Below, piece after piece: positions 1 through 6,338 of a DNA stretch of 14,238 bases. The position numbers and the translations under genes were made by a program. The notes beneath the pieces were generated by a model. The model ran no database searches and was not told the origin of the DNA. It was given only the letters and a program-made list of their open reading frames with translations. Source of the stretch: Burkholderiales bacterium (GTDB taxonomy: Bacteria; Pseudomonadota; Gammaproteobacteria; Burkholderiales; Burkholderiaceae_C). Each line of letters begins with the position of its first letter. Position 1 is the stretch's first letter. The DNA is taken from the NCBI GenBank assembly GCA_947372225.1, contig CANBSV010000068.1, positions 1 to 14,238 on the forward strand. Direction: 5' to 3'.

Positions 1-273
1 CAACCCACCAAGCATCTTGTCGCTCGTCCTGAACACGGCGAGATTGGCAAGGAACGAGTTCTTGGCGACAAGCTGTCCAACCATGTCGGTCTCGATGGCG
101 TTGCCGGGCTCGGACGCACGGGTCAGTGAAGACGTCACGCCGTCAGAACTCGTGGTGGCCTGAGCAACCAGCTGGCGCCTGAATCCCCTTGTGGCCAAGT
201 TGGCGATGTTGTGCGCCGATGCGCCCATTGAAGTCTGGGCAGCATTCATGCCGGACAGGCTGATTTCGAACAT
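1..273 (-). CDS. Flagellar basal-body rod/hook-type protein, C-terminus cut by window edge
   Basis: Ninety-one codons are visible from an ATG at 273 running off the left edge without a stop. The N-terminus (MFEISLSGMNAAQTS, then AHNIANLATRGFRRQ, residues 1-34) has the pattern of the flagellar rod-domain family (Flg_bb_rod), where the S-G-M-x-A and NIAN motifs are typical. Residues 72-91 (VAKNSFLANLAVFRTSDKML) match the C-terminal heptad helix shared by FlgB/C/E/F/G-like proteins. The two conserved helices are joined by only about 35 residues, so this is a minimal rod/hook-like protein, and only a few residues should be missing because the family ends soon after this motif. Members assemble in the rod or hook outside the inner membrane. 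Upstream AGG is weak. I cannot say which rod protein it is; it could be an orphan paralogue rather than canonical FlgC. Confidence 0.72.
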   Translation of the reverse strand, partial: MFEISLSGMNAAQTSMGASAHNIANLATRGFRRQLVAQATTSSDGVTSSLTRASEPGNAIETDMVGQLVAKNSFLANLAVFRTSDKMLGGL

Positions 274-340
274 GGACGACACCTGGACTCAGTTTGAAAG
301 CGTGGCTTGATTTTCCGCGGCAAACCAACGAATGCAGTGG

Positions 341-356
341 CTCGGTGTGCACCGAG
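341..356. promoter_or_regulatory. 16-bp palindrome, possible operator of the flagellar-type gene
   Basis: CTCGGTG-TG-CACCGAG is an inverted repeat with 7-bp arms, lying 68-83 nt upstream of the minus-strand start at 273. No T-tract follows on either strand, so it does not look like a terminator. The same 6-bp arms with the same 4-nt spacing recur at 4847-4862, also upstream of a small gene. An operator role is inference. Confidence 0.35.
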
Positions 357-494
357 TTCCGTGCCAATGCCGATTTCTGCACACGCGTGCATCAACCAAC
401 CGGCTTCGTGGTGCGGTCGGACGTCTAGTACCCACGGCTGACAGGGGGCAGGTCACACCCCCGCCATATTCTGGTGAGCGATTGGCTGGACAAG

Positions 495-516
495 AAAAAG
501 CCCGCACGCGGCGGGC
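495..516 (-). terminator. Rho-independent terminator of the GDSL esterase gene
   Basis: Read on the minus strand, this is a perfect 6-bp GC stem (GCCCGC/GCGGGC, 500-505 with 511-516, 5-nt loop) followed by TTTTT at 499-495. It lies about 20 nt after the esterase stop codon. Confidence 0.85.
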
Positions 517-536
517 CTTGTTCTGCAGTGGGTTGA

Positions 537-1568
537 TTACGCTGCCTTGCGACGTCTCGCAGCAACGCCCACCATTGCCAAGCCAGCCAACATCAAAGCG
601 TAGGTTTCGGGCTCGGGGACGGGCATGGCCAAGGCCAGAAATCGATCGGCCAGCAACTCATGGCCAAAGGTGCTCGGATGGATGCCATCCCAGAACAGCG
701 GGTTGCTGCCACATCCCAACGCATCGTTGCCGCAAGCGTCTGCGACATTGGTCAGTCCGTACTTTGCCGGGTCGCTCGCAAAGTCATCAAACGCGCCAAA
801 GGTATCGAAGATCTTCACATCAGGGCCTTCGCCGGCGAGGCCTTGCGCCAAGGCGAGATTGAAGCCAAAGGAAACCTCTGTTGCCGCCGCTGAGGCGCCC
901 GACGCTATGGCAAATGGCACCACCCCTGCATCCGGCACGTTCCACACAATGATGTGCTGCGCCCCGACACTCTTGAGGCCATCGACGATGCCGACGATGT
1001 CCTCGGCATAGGCGATCGCTTCGTTCGCGATGTCCGTCGCGGTCGTGCTGGGATCCAAGAGCAAGCGAATGATGTTGTTAGCGCCGCCTTGGACGACGTA
1101 AAGCGCCTGGCTCGGCGCTGAAACCCCAGGAGGCAAGCTGGCAAAGAAAAAGTTGGCCTGACTCAATAGACTGGGCGACGCCACGCCGATGGCAGGATCA
1201 ACGATTTCCTGCCGGGTTTCCGCACCGCCGACAGCGAAATTCGACCCGCCCAACGCAGACGGCAATGCCGACACGCCGAGCTTCGCAGCCACCTGCTGCG
1301 ACCACACGGGCCCGTTGGAATAGACACCCTGAGCGCTTGGCGGGCCGGCAATGAAGAAGTTGTTCGTGATGTCCGAGTTCAGGGTCGCACTGAAGGAGAG
1401 CGGCGGCGGGAACAGAAACGCTGCAACGTTTCCACTGTCCGAGATGCTGTCACCGAAGACGATCAGGTCGCTGAACGGGCCCGCTTGCGCGCCTGGTGCG
1501 AAGAAAAGTGCTCCTGCCAGCACGGACGTGGCTGAAAACCAGCGGCGAATGGATACGGACTTCTTCAT
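537..1568 (-). CDS. Secreted GDSL/SGNH-family esterase or lipase with PEP-CTERM sorting signal
   Basis: The 343-residue product has an N-terminal signal peptide (about residues 1-29, KKSVSIRRW then a hydrophobic core ending APGAQA). SGNH hydrolase blocks follow in order: GDS at 39-41 with Ser41 as nucleophile and the extended GDSISDSGN pattern, a Gly block (NFAVGGA, 110-116), the Asn block GGANN (161-165), and WDGIHPS at 293-299, giving Asp294 and His297 of the triad. The last 28 residues are a PEP-CTERM tail: VPEPE at 317-321, a short hydrophobic helix, then RRRKAA. Such tails are recognised by exosortase/archaeosortase-type enzymes, so the protein is probably processed and surface-displayed or released in an exopolysaccharide-producing cell. 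Substrate is unknown; carboxylic esters are the family norm. Start chosen at 1568: GGGGG lies about 6 nt upstream and the signal peptide follows directly. It is monocistronic with its own terminator. Confidence 0.9.
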   Translation of the reverse strand: MKKSVSIRRWFSATSVLAGALFFAPGAQAGPFSDLIVFGDSISDSGNVAAFLFPPPLSFSATLNSDITNNFFIAGPPSAQGVYSNGPVWSQQVAAKLGVSALPSALGGSNFAVGGAETRQEIVDPAIGVASPSLLSQANFFFASLPPGVSAPSQALYVVQGGANNIIRLLLDPSTTATDIANEAIAYAEDIVGIVDGLKSVGAQHIIVWNVPDAGVVPFAIASGASAAATEVSFGFNLALAQGLAGEGPDVKIFDTFGAFDDFASDPAKYGLTNVADACGNDALGCGSNPLFWDGIHPSTFGHELLADRFLALAMPVPEPETYALMLAGLAMVGVAARRRKAA

Positions 1569-1825
1569 CGCAACCCCCAGTCAAATACTCCGATCGACGA
1601 TAGCACTGAGCGCCGACTTTCGACGAGGACCGCCACCGCCGCATTCAGGTGGGCGGAAGTTGAATCCCGGAGTGCGACACAACGAGACGAGAACGTGAGT
1701 CAACACCAAAACTAACTGAGTGCCGTGGTGAGCCGTGACGGGTCAAGTCACAGCCGATGGGGCCGAAAACCAATAAGTCGTTTCAAACATCGGGCAAGCG
1801 GCACGCCCAAGCAAGGATGCATCAC

Positions 1826-3478
1826 ATGAAAGCCGCCAGCCTCTCCACCGCTCACCAGACGCTCGAAATCGACCGCCGCGACGCGGGATTCTTCGCGTAC
1901 CACGGCGCTTGGGCTCCGGGCATCCGACTCTTCAGAAACCTGCGCTTCGCCTCGAAGGCCTTCATCATTTCTCTGGCCTTCATGGTGCCCATGCTGGCGC
2001 TGCTGATCTGGCTGCTGACAACCCAGACCACCGAGGCCATGCAGGCGCGCATGAACTCGACCCGCCAGCTGGTGGAAGTCGCACGCGGCATCGTCAGTTC
2101 AGCTCAAGCCGCGGAAGCCGCCGGCACGATGACCCGAGAGCAAGCGCAGCTGCTGGCCATCGGCCAGCTTGAGAAGCTGCGCTACGACGACAAGGAGTAC
2201 TTCTGGATCAACGACATGCAACCGCGCATGGTCATGCACCCGATCAAGACTGCCCTCAACGGCAAGGACATCGGCGATGTGAAAGACCCGAACGGCCTTG
2301 CCCTGTTCAGCGCCATGGTCGCCTTGGTCCGCAAGGACGGCAAAGGGTTCGTTGCCTATCAATGGCCCAGGCCCGGGACCGACAAGCCGGTCGACAAGAT
2401 CTCGTTCGTGCAGGGCTTTGAGCCGTGGGGATGGGTGATCGGCTCGGGCGTTTACACCGACGACCTGCGCAACGCAACGATCACCCGATTGAGCTGGGCG
2501 GGCGGCGTCTTCGCGGTCGCATTGCTGATCGCCGGTTACCTGTTCCTGAGTTTTTATCGCGTCATGGATGGCGGGCTGAAGGAAACCCGGCGGCACCTGC
2601 GCGCGATGACGGATGGCGATCTGACCACTTCACCGTTCCCCTGGGGCAACGACGAAGCCGCACAGTTGATGACCGAGTTGCGAGCCATGCAGGAGTCGCT
2701 CCGAAAGATCGTGAACAGCGTTCGCGGGTCCTCGGAGTCGATCGTTCACGCCAGTACCGAAATCGCATCCGCGTCCATGGACCTGTCGGCACGCACCGAA
2801 CAAACAGCGGCCAACCTTGAGCAAAGCGCTTCCTCGATGGAGGAGATCTCGTCGACTGTCAAGCACACGGCAGACAACGTGCGCCAAGCCGCCGAGGTGG
2901 CGGCCAACAATTCGCGGGCGGCTTCGCGCGGTGGCGAGGTCATCGCCGAGGTTGTCAGCACGATGGACGACATCAATAACTCGTCCAAGAAGATCGGCGA
3001 CATCATCGGTGTGATTGACGGCATTGCCTTCCAGACGAACATTCTCGCGCTCAACGCGGCCGTCGAGGCAGCGCGCGCGGGTGAGCAAGGAAGAGGATTT
3101 GCGGTGGTCGCCACAGAGGTCCGAAGCTTGGCTCAACGCAGCGCTCAGGCCGCCAAAGAAATCAAGACCCTCATATCGTCCAGCGTCGAGAAGGTGGAGT
3201 CGGGATCCCGGGTGGTCCGGGGTGCCGGTGACACCATGCAGGAGTTGGTCGTCAATGCGCGGCGCATGAACGACCTGCTCGCGGATATTTCGACCGCCGC
3301 GTCTGAGCAGAGCAGCGGTGTGTCGCAGGTCGGCTCCGCGGTCAACGAGCTTGATCGCATGACGCAGCAAAACGCCGCATTGGTGGAACAGACGGCAGCG
3401 GCCTCCTCCGCCTTGAGGGACCAGGCCATCGGCTTGGCCAACGAAGTCGACAGATTCAAATTGCCAGCGGGGTGCTGA
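1826..3478 (+). CDS. Methyl-accepting chemotaxis protein with periplasmic Cache domain
   Basis: This is a transmembrane chemoreceptor of 550 residues from the ATG at 1826. That start has AAGGA 8 nt upstream; the frame is open to an ATG at 1757 (23 more residues), but that start has no evident ribosome site. Order: TM1 (about 43-65), a periplasmic single Cache domain (about 77-213, with the DDKEYFWIND and WGWVIGSGVY signatures), TM2 (about 222-244), HAMP (about 245-300), then the cytoplasmic coiled-coil signalling domain. The near-invariant hairpin tip GIAFQTNILALNAAVEAARA is at about 399-418. Gln/Glu pairs typical of methylation helices occur around 326-340 and near 517-525. The C-terminus (DRFKLPAGC) lacks the NWETF-like CheR/CheB tether. 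Cache receptors of this type usually sense small metabolites, often organic acids; the ligand cannot be told from sequence. No che genes adjoin it, so it is an orphan receptor. Confidence 0.95.
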   Translation: MKAASLSTAHQTLEIDRRDAGFFAYHGAWAPGIRLFRNLRFASKAFIISLAFMVPMLALLIWLLTTQTTEAMQARMNSTRQLVEVARGIVSSAQAAEAAGTMTREQAQLLAIGQLEKLRYDDKEYFWINDMQPRMVMHPIKTALNGKDIGDVKDPNGLALFSAMVALVRKDGKGFVAYQWPRPGTDKPVDKISFVQGFEPWGWVIGSGVYTDDLRNATITRLSWAGGVFAVALLIAGYLFLSFYRVMDGGLKETRRHLRAMTDGDLTTSPFPWGNDEAAQLMTELRAMQESLRKIVNSVRGSSESIVHASTEIASASMDLSARTEQTAANLEQSASSMEEISSTVKHTADNVRQAAEVAANNSRAASRGGEVIAEVVSTMDDINNSSKKIGDIIGVIDGIAFQTNILALNAAVEAARAGEQGRGFAVVATEVRSLAQRSAQAAKEIKTLISSSVEKVESGSRVVRGAGDTMQELVVNARRMNDLLADISTAASEQSSGVSQVGSAVNELDRMTQQNAALVEQTAAASSALRDQAIGLANEVDRFKLPAGC

Positions 3479-3605
3479 CGCGCGGGGACACCGGTCGGGC
3501 ATGAGCTGGCACGGCTCGGCGGAAATGGCGCGCCCTCCCCCAGCCGCATCAATTTGAGTTAGCAGGTGTCAGGATTTGACTTTCGCAGGCCGCGGCCGCA
3601 GTGGC

Positions 3606-3621
3606 GGGTGTTTGGACACCC
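3606..3621 (+). repeat. Perfect hairpin GGGTGT-TTGG-ACACCC upstream of a terminator
   Basis: Six base pairs with a 4-nt loop, 28 nt before the terminator stem. With that terminator it could form the 3' part of a long mRNA tail or a separate small RNA. No good promoter was seen; TTGACT at 3576-3581 is a fair -35, but no -10 follows at the right spacing. Confidence 0.4.
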
Positions 3622-3648
3622 CGTCCGTTACAGGGGCACGCCATGGAG

Positions 3649-3679
3649 GCGCCGCAGGTACGAACTGCGGCGCTTTTTC
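3649..3679 (+). terminator. Strong intrinsic terminator downstream of the chemoreceptor
   Basis: A perfect 9-bp stem (GCGCCGCAG, 3649-3657, with CTGCGGCGC, 3665-3673), a 7-nt loop, then TTTTT (3674-3678). It lies 170 nt after the chemoreceptor stop, an unusually long distance for a simple gene terminator. Confidence 0.9.
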
Positions 3680-3908
3680 TTGGGCGGCCGACATCATTCG
3701 GCAGCCCGCGGTGACTCACGCACCGACGACACGAGTACCCGCCACGTGTGGCCGTCGAGGACGGTTCAGGCTTGCCCCACGTCTTGGCCGCTGGAAACGC
3801 AACTCAATGATGTAATTTACGCGTTTGAACGCTGCTGCGGATCGGCAGCTCAACCCAAGTTCGCTGTCCACGCCTCACACTGACGGAGCCATATCCAGGA
3901 ACCCTCGC

Positions 3909-4787
3909 ATGACCGATTCAACCCTTTACGCGCCTCCCAAGGTCTGGACTTGGGTCAAGCCCAATGGCGGTGATTGGGCAAACATCAACCGGCCGATCGC
4001 TGGTGCGACCCACGAAGCGGAGCTTCCTCTGGGCCAGCACCCGCTGCAGCTGTATTCGATGGGCACGCCCAACGGGGTGAAGGTCACGATCTTGCTGGAG
4101 GAGCTGCTCGCGGCTGGTCATGAGGGGGCGCAGTACGACGCATGGCTCATCAAGATTGGAGAGGGCCAACAGTTCGGTTCCGGTTTCGTCGAGATCAATC
4201 CGAATTCAAAGATTCCGGCCCTCGTCGATCGCAGCACATCGAGCCCGGTTCGAGTCTTCGAGTCCGGCTCGATCCTGTTGTATCTGGCCGAGAAATTTGG
4301 AGCTTTCCTTCCCAAGGAGCTCACGGCTCGCACAGAGACCTTGAACTGGCTGTTCTGGCAGATGGGCAGTGCGCCTTACCTGGGCGGCGGTTTCGGCCAT
4401 TTCTACGCCTACGCGCCAACCAAGTTCGAATACCCGATCGACCGCTTCGCGATGGAGGTGAAACGCCAGCTCGACGTGCTCGAGCGGCGCTTGGCCGAAA
4501 GCGAATACTTGGCTGGCCAGGACTACACGATCGCCGACATCGCGGTGTTCCCTTGGTACGGCGCACTTGTGAAGGGCTGGCTTTATGGAGCGGCTGAGTT
4601 TCTAAGCGTTCAGGACTGCCAGCACGTCCTGCGTTGGGCCGACTCGATCCTCCTGCGGCCGGCCGTGAATCGCGGGCGCATGGTCAACCGCACCTGGGGT
4701 GAGCCATCCGAGCAACTACACGAACGCCACGACGAAAGCGATTTCGAGTCGAACACCCAAGACAAGATCATGGCCAAGTTGCCTTGA
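3909..4787 (+). CDS. yghU: YghU-type glutathione S-transferase (nu class, disulfide-bond oxidoreductase)
   Basis: The 292-residue protein follows E. coli YghU (288 residues) closely along its whole length by memory of that sequence. Landmarks are KVWTW (11-15), NINRP (25-29), HPLQLYSMGTPNG (44-56) starting the thioredoxin fold, NPNSKIPAL (98-105 region) with the cis-Pro, FESGSILLYLAEKFG (117-131) with the Glu-Ser pair that binds the gamma-glutamyl group, the all-helical C-domain with TIADIA (207-212), and the conserved tail EQLHERHD (268-275). The family is cytoplasmic, binds two glutathiones per active site, and shows GSH-dependent disulfide reductase and weak peroxidase activity; the physiological substrate is not settled. 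Start at 3909 is chosen because AGGA lies 8 nt upstream and the MTDS N-terminus matches the family; an in-frame ATG at 3825 has no support. It appears monocistronic. Confidence 0.93.
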   Translation: MTDSTLYAPPKVWTWVKPNGGDWANINRPIAGATHEAELPLGQHPLQLYSMGTPNGVKVTILLEELLAAGHEGAQYDAWLIKIGEGQQFGSGFVEINPNSKIPALVDRSTSSPVRVFESGSILLYLAEKFGAFLPKELTARTETLNWLFWQMGSAPYLGGGFGHFYAYAPTKFEYPIDRFAMEVKRQLDVLERRLAESEYLAGQDYTIADIAVFPWYGALVKGWLYGAAEFLSVQDCQHVLRWADSILLRPAVNRGRMVNRTWGEPSEQLHERHDESDFESNTQDKIMAKLP

Positions 4788-4846
4788 TGGCGGCCTCATG
4801 CGCCCGAAGTAAACCGAACGGCCGTGGCCCTCGTTATGGATGCAAG

Positions 4847-4862
4847 CTCGGTAAATACCGAG
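4847..4862. promoter_or_regulatory. 16-bp palindrome CTCGGT-AAAT-ACCGAG, possible operator
   Basis: Six-bp perfect arms with a 4-nt spacer, 60 nt after the yghU stop and 55-70 nt upstream of the GTG at 4918. No T-tract follows, arguing against a terminator. Arms and spacing equal those at 341-356. It could bind a shared regulator; this is inference. Confidence 0.35.
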
Positions 4863-4917
4863 ACCGCTCACCCAGCTCGGAGCCAACGCGAGCGCTGTTT
4901 GAACTGGAATACCGAAC

Positions 4918-5142
4918 GTGAATAAGAACCTGCTTGTTGCCGCCGTCCTGACCACCTTCGCGGCTGTTTCGTTTGCTCAAGCACCGGCGGCTGCCAAGCC
5001 TGCAGAAACGACGGCCGCTCCGGCAGCAGCCACCGCTCCGGCACCGGCACCTGCCGCATCGAAGCCCGTTCACAAGAAGCACGCCGAGAAGAAGAAACAC
5101 GAAGCCAAGGAAGTGGCTCCAGCAGCTTCCGCCGCAAAGTGA
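4918..5142 (+). CDS. Small exported Ala/Pro/Lys-rich protein of unknown function
   Basis: The 74-residue product begins at a GTG (4918). Residues 1-22 are a standard signal peptide (MNKNLLVAAVLTTF, then cleavage after SFAQA or nearby). The mature part is low-complexity: an Ala/Pro/Thr stretch (23-48), then a strongly basic block PVHKKHAEKKKHEAK (50-64), then an Ala-rich end. It should be an unfolded, highly basic periplasmic or outer-surface peptide. It is reminiscent of small periplasmic Ala/Lys-rich proteins of proteobacteria, such as acid-shock-type proteins, but no family can be named with confidence. It is supported as a real gene by the signal peptide, by a textbook terminator 22 nt after its stop and by possession of its own upstream region. 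The ribosome site is poor (only TGGA, 11 nt upstream), which leaves the exact start slightly open. Confidence 0.75.
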   Translation: MNKNLLVAAVLTTFAAVSFAQAPAAAKPAETTAAPAAATAPAPAPAASKPVHKKHAEKKKHEAKEVAPAASAAK

Positions 5143-5164
5143 TCTGAAGCTTCTCCGATGCACG

Positions 5165-5193
5165 GCCCCTGAGGAAACTCAGGGGCTTTTTTT
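5165..5193 (+). terminator. Intrinsic terminator of the small exported protein gene
   Basis: A perfect 9-bp stem GCCCCTGAG/CTCAGGGGC closed by a GAAA tetraloop (5174-5177), followed by seven T (5187-5193). Confidence 0.95.
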
Positions 5194-5273
5194 GTTTGGG
5201 ACGGCCGCTACTGTTCCCCGGTGCAGACCTGGATCATCACTGCGCGTAGCGACTTGCGGTCTTTCCCATGAAT

Positions 5274-5539
5274 TGAACCGCCCCGGGTTTCGAGGAGGCT
5301 CCAACCTTTGAGAAGATGGAGCCATGAACAAGTCGAACAAGTTCTCACCTGAGGTCCGCGAGCGCGCGGTGCGCCTGGTGCTGGAGCACCGCGGGGAGTA
5401 CCCCTCGCTGTGGCTGGCAGTCGAATCGATCGCGCCCAAGATCGGCTGCGTGCCGCAGACGCTGCTGACCTGGGTCAAGCGCCATGAGGTCGACAGCGGC
5501 GTTCGCGAAGGCGTGACGACGTCGGAAGCACAGCGGGTC
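5274..5539 (+). mobile_element. Truncated IS3-family insertion sequence (left end and part of orfA only)
   Basis: TGAACCGCCCCGGGTTTCG from 5274 resembles the terminal inverted repeats of IS3-family elements related to the IS51 group, and the first transposase gene starts 50 nt inside it, the usual layout. Similarity to an IS3 element is lost near 5539. No matching right end (its reverse complement) and no orfB with a DDE domain was found in the window, so the element cannot move by itself. Confidence 0.75.
5324..5539 (+). pseudogene. IS3-family transposase OrfA, truncated after about 72 codons
   Basis: From the ATG at 5324 (GGAG 5 nt upstream) the first 72 residues are a typical IS3 OrfA helix-turn-helix: FSPEVRERAVRLV (7-19), HRGEYPSLW (22-30), SIAPKIGCVPQTLLTWVK (35-52), then REGVTTSEAQR (61-71). 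In intact relatives this is followed by a leucine-zipper segment (RxLRRANEILK-like) and a -1 frameshift into orfB. Here the sequence changes abruptly at about 5539 to CAAYARRTLQ and the frame ends at 5680, so dimerisation region, frameshift window and catalytic domain are all absent. It would bind DNA at best. The break coincides with the start of other gene fragments, which points to a deletion or later insertion. Confidence 0.82.
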
Positions 5540-5544
5540 TGCGC

Positions 5545-5711
5545 TGCGTATGCGAGAAGAACACTCCAAGCGAGCCAACACCTTGTGGTGGCGACGTGGC
5601 ATCCGCGGCTGCGACCATCACGTGAAGATTCTCAAGCAGCCCCACCGGGTGAGCTATGTGCTGGTCGCGGATGCTCTTGAACTCTTCATGAGCCTTTCGC
5701 AGGTTGGGCAT
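5545..5711 (-). pseudogene. Apparent fragment of an unrecognised protein
   Basis: On the minus strand a frame starting MPNLRKAHEEFKSI at 5711 continues through RDQHIAHPV and GLLENLHVMVAA to about GVGSLGVFF before reaching the IS3 junction near 5540. The charged-helix pattern with the RDxHIAHP motif looks like natural protein and resembles a segment common in small uncharacterised proteins that carry an R-(N/D)-K/Q-H-x-A-H motif. No ribosome site, start or stop of a full gene can be assigned; the frame is open a further 75 nt upstream (to 5786) and past the junction to 5475. The opposite strand is also open here, so this reading is uncertain. Confidence 0.35.
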
Positions 5712-6134
5712 GGATGCGTATATTTCGGGGGAGAGACCCCTGCGCCTGGGGATGCACCGATCTTTGTGATCGAGGTGCCGGTGCAACTGAAACGCTGCGG
5801 GATGGCGGTGCGGTTGGTGGTGAGACCCGCAGGCTCACCGATTGATCCAGAAGTCGATGCGGGTCTGGTGGCGTTAATCGGCAAGGCGCTGGATTGGTTT
5901 GAGCGGCTGAGGTCAGGACGGGCTGACAGCGCGATGGCGATTGCCGAGCAAGATCAGGTGCGAAGTGCTTACGTGACCAAGGTAATGGGGCTGGCGTATC
6001 TGGCGCCGGACATCTTGCGCAGTCTGGTGCGCGGAGATCATCCGAGGGAGCTGAGTGCGGATCGGTTGATGAAGATGCTGCCGTTGCCGCTGGGCTGGGA
6101 AGAGCAGCGCGTGGTGCTGAAGATGAGCGGGTGA
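5550..6134 (+). pseudogene. C-terminal remnant of a large serine recombinase
   Basis: The plus frame is open from 5550 to a TGA at 6132-6134. From about codon 65 (5742) it has the pattern of the end of large serine site-specific recombinases of proteobacteria: IEVPVQLKRCGMAVRLVV (74-91), IGKALDWFERLRSG (110-123), a helix-turn-helix-like stretch (AIAEQDQVRSAYVTKVMGLA, about 130-149), YLAPDILRSLVRGDHPREL (150-168), and LPLPLGWEEQR (177-187) near the family's usual end. The catalytic N-terminal resolvase domain with its serine, and the recombinase and zinc-ribbon regions, are absent, so the protein is inactive. Codons 1-60 are unlike the family and probably belong to other debris. A weak terminator follows at 6159-6180, fitting the true 3' end of the original gene. 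Confidence 0.6.
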
Positions 6135-6158
6135 CGCTGCGTCGCTAAGGGCAATCAG

Positions 6159-6180
6159 GGCTCGCTTTGGCGGGCCTTTT
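6159..6180 (+). terminator. Probable intrinsic terminator after the recombinase remnant
   Basis: A 7-bp stem with one G-T pair (GGCTCGC, 6159-6165, with GCGGGCC, 6170-6176), a 4-nt loop, then TTTT. It lies 25 nt after the remnant's stop codon. The region from here to about 6310 holds no gene I can recognise. Confidence 0.6.
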
Positions 6181-6312
6181 GCGTTCAGGGATTCGGTGGC
6201 TCAGGCCAAAGCGTCACTGAAGAAATGGGCGGCCCAGACGGGGCAGCCCCAATGCCTTGATCGATGGGGAATTCGGGGGAAGCTCGAAAAGCCCAGACTG
6301 GGCCCCTGCCCG

Positions 6313-6335
6313 CAGGCCCGCGTGGCGCGGGCCTG
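6313..6335. repeat. Perfect 10-bp hairpin beyond the tRNA-Ser terminator
   Basis: CAGGCCCGCG (6313-6322), TGG loop, CGCGGGCCTG (6326-6335). On the minus strand it follows directly after the poly-T of the tRNA terminator. No T-tract follows it on either strand. It may be a backup transcription block or a remnant of a palindromic repeat. Confidence 0.5.
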
Positions 6336-6338
6336 GAC

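Larger units (their letters stand above)
3479..3908 (+). other. 430-nt gap between chemoreceptor and yghU holding hairpins and a terminator
   Basis: No convincing gene lies here; short frames that open on both strands show no recognisable protein. It contains a 6-bp hairpin GGGTGT-TTGG-ACACCC (3606-3621), then CCCC and GGGG tracts, then a strong plus-strand terminator (3649-3679). The remaining 230 nt before yghU presumably hold its promoter; an AT-rich patch TGATGTAATTTACG (about 3807-3820) stands out from the GC-rich background, but I could not fit convincing -35/-10 boxes. Confidence 0.5.

Noticed and set aside
345..370. TGGCACG on the minus strand resembling a sigma-54 -24 element for the flagellar-type gene
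   Set aside because: The next GC that could serve as the -12 element is 13 nt after the GG instead of 10, so the spacing does not fit.
332..862. 176-codon plus-strand frame across the intergenic region and the end of the esterase gene
   Set aside because: Spans the terminator and the antisense strand of a real gene; Arg-rich without protein-like pattern.
1734..1760. GCCGATGG before the chemoreceptor resembling a sigma-28 -10 box
   Set aside because: The position expected for the -35 box reads CGTGACGG, unlike TAAAGTTT, and the match may be chance.
2630..3502. 290-codon open frame on the minus strand opposite the chemoreceptor
   Set aside because: Antisense to the strongly conserved signalling domain; Arg/His/Leu-rich composition and no domain.
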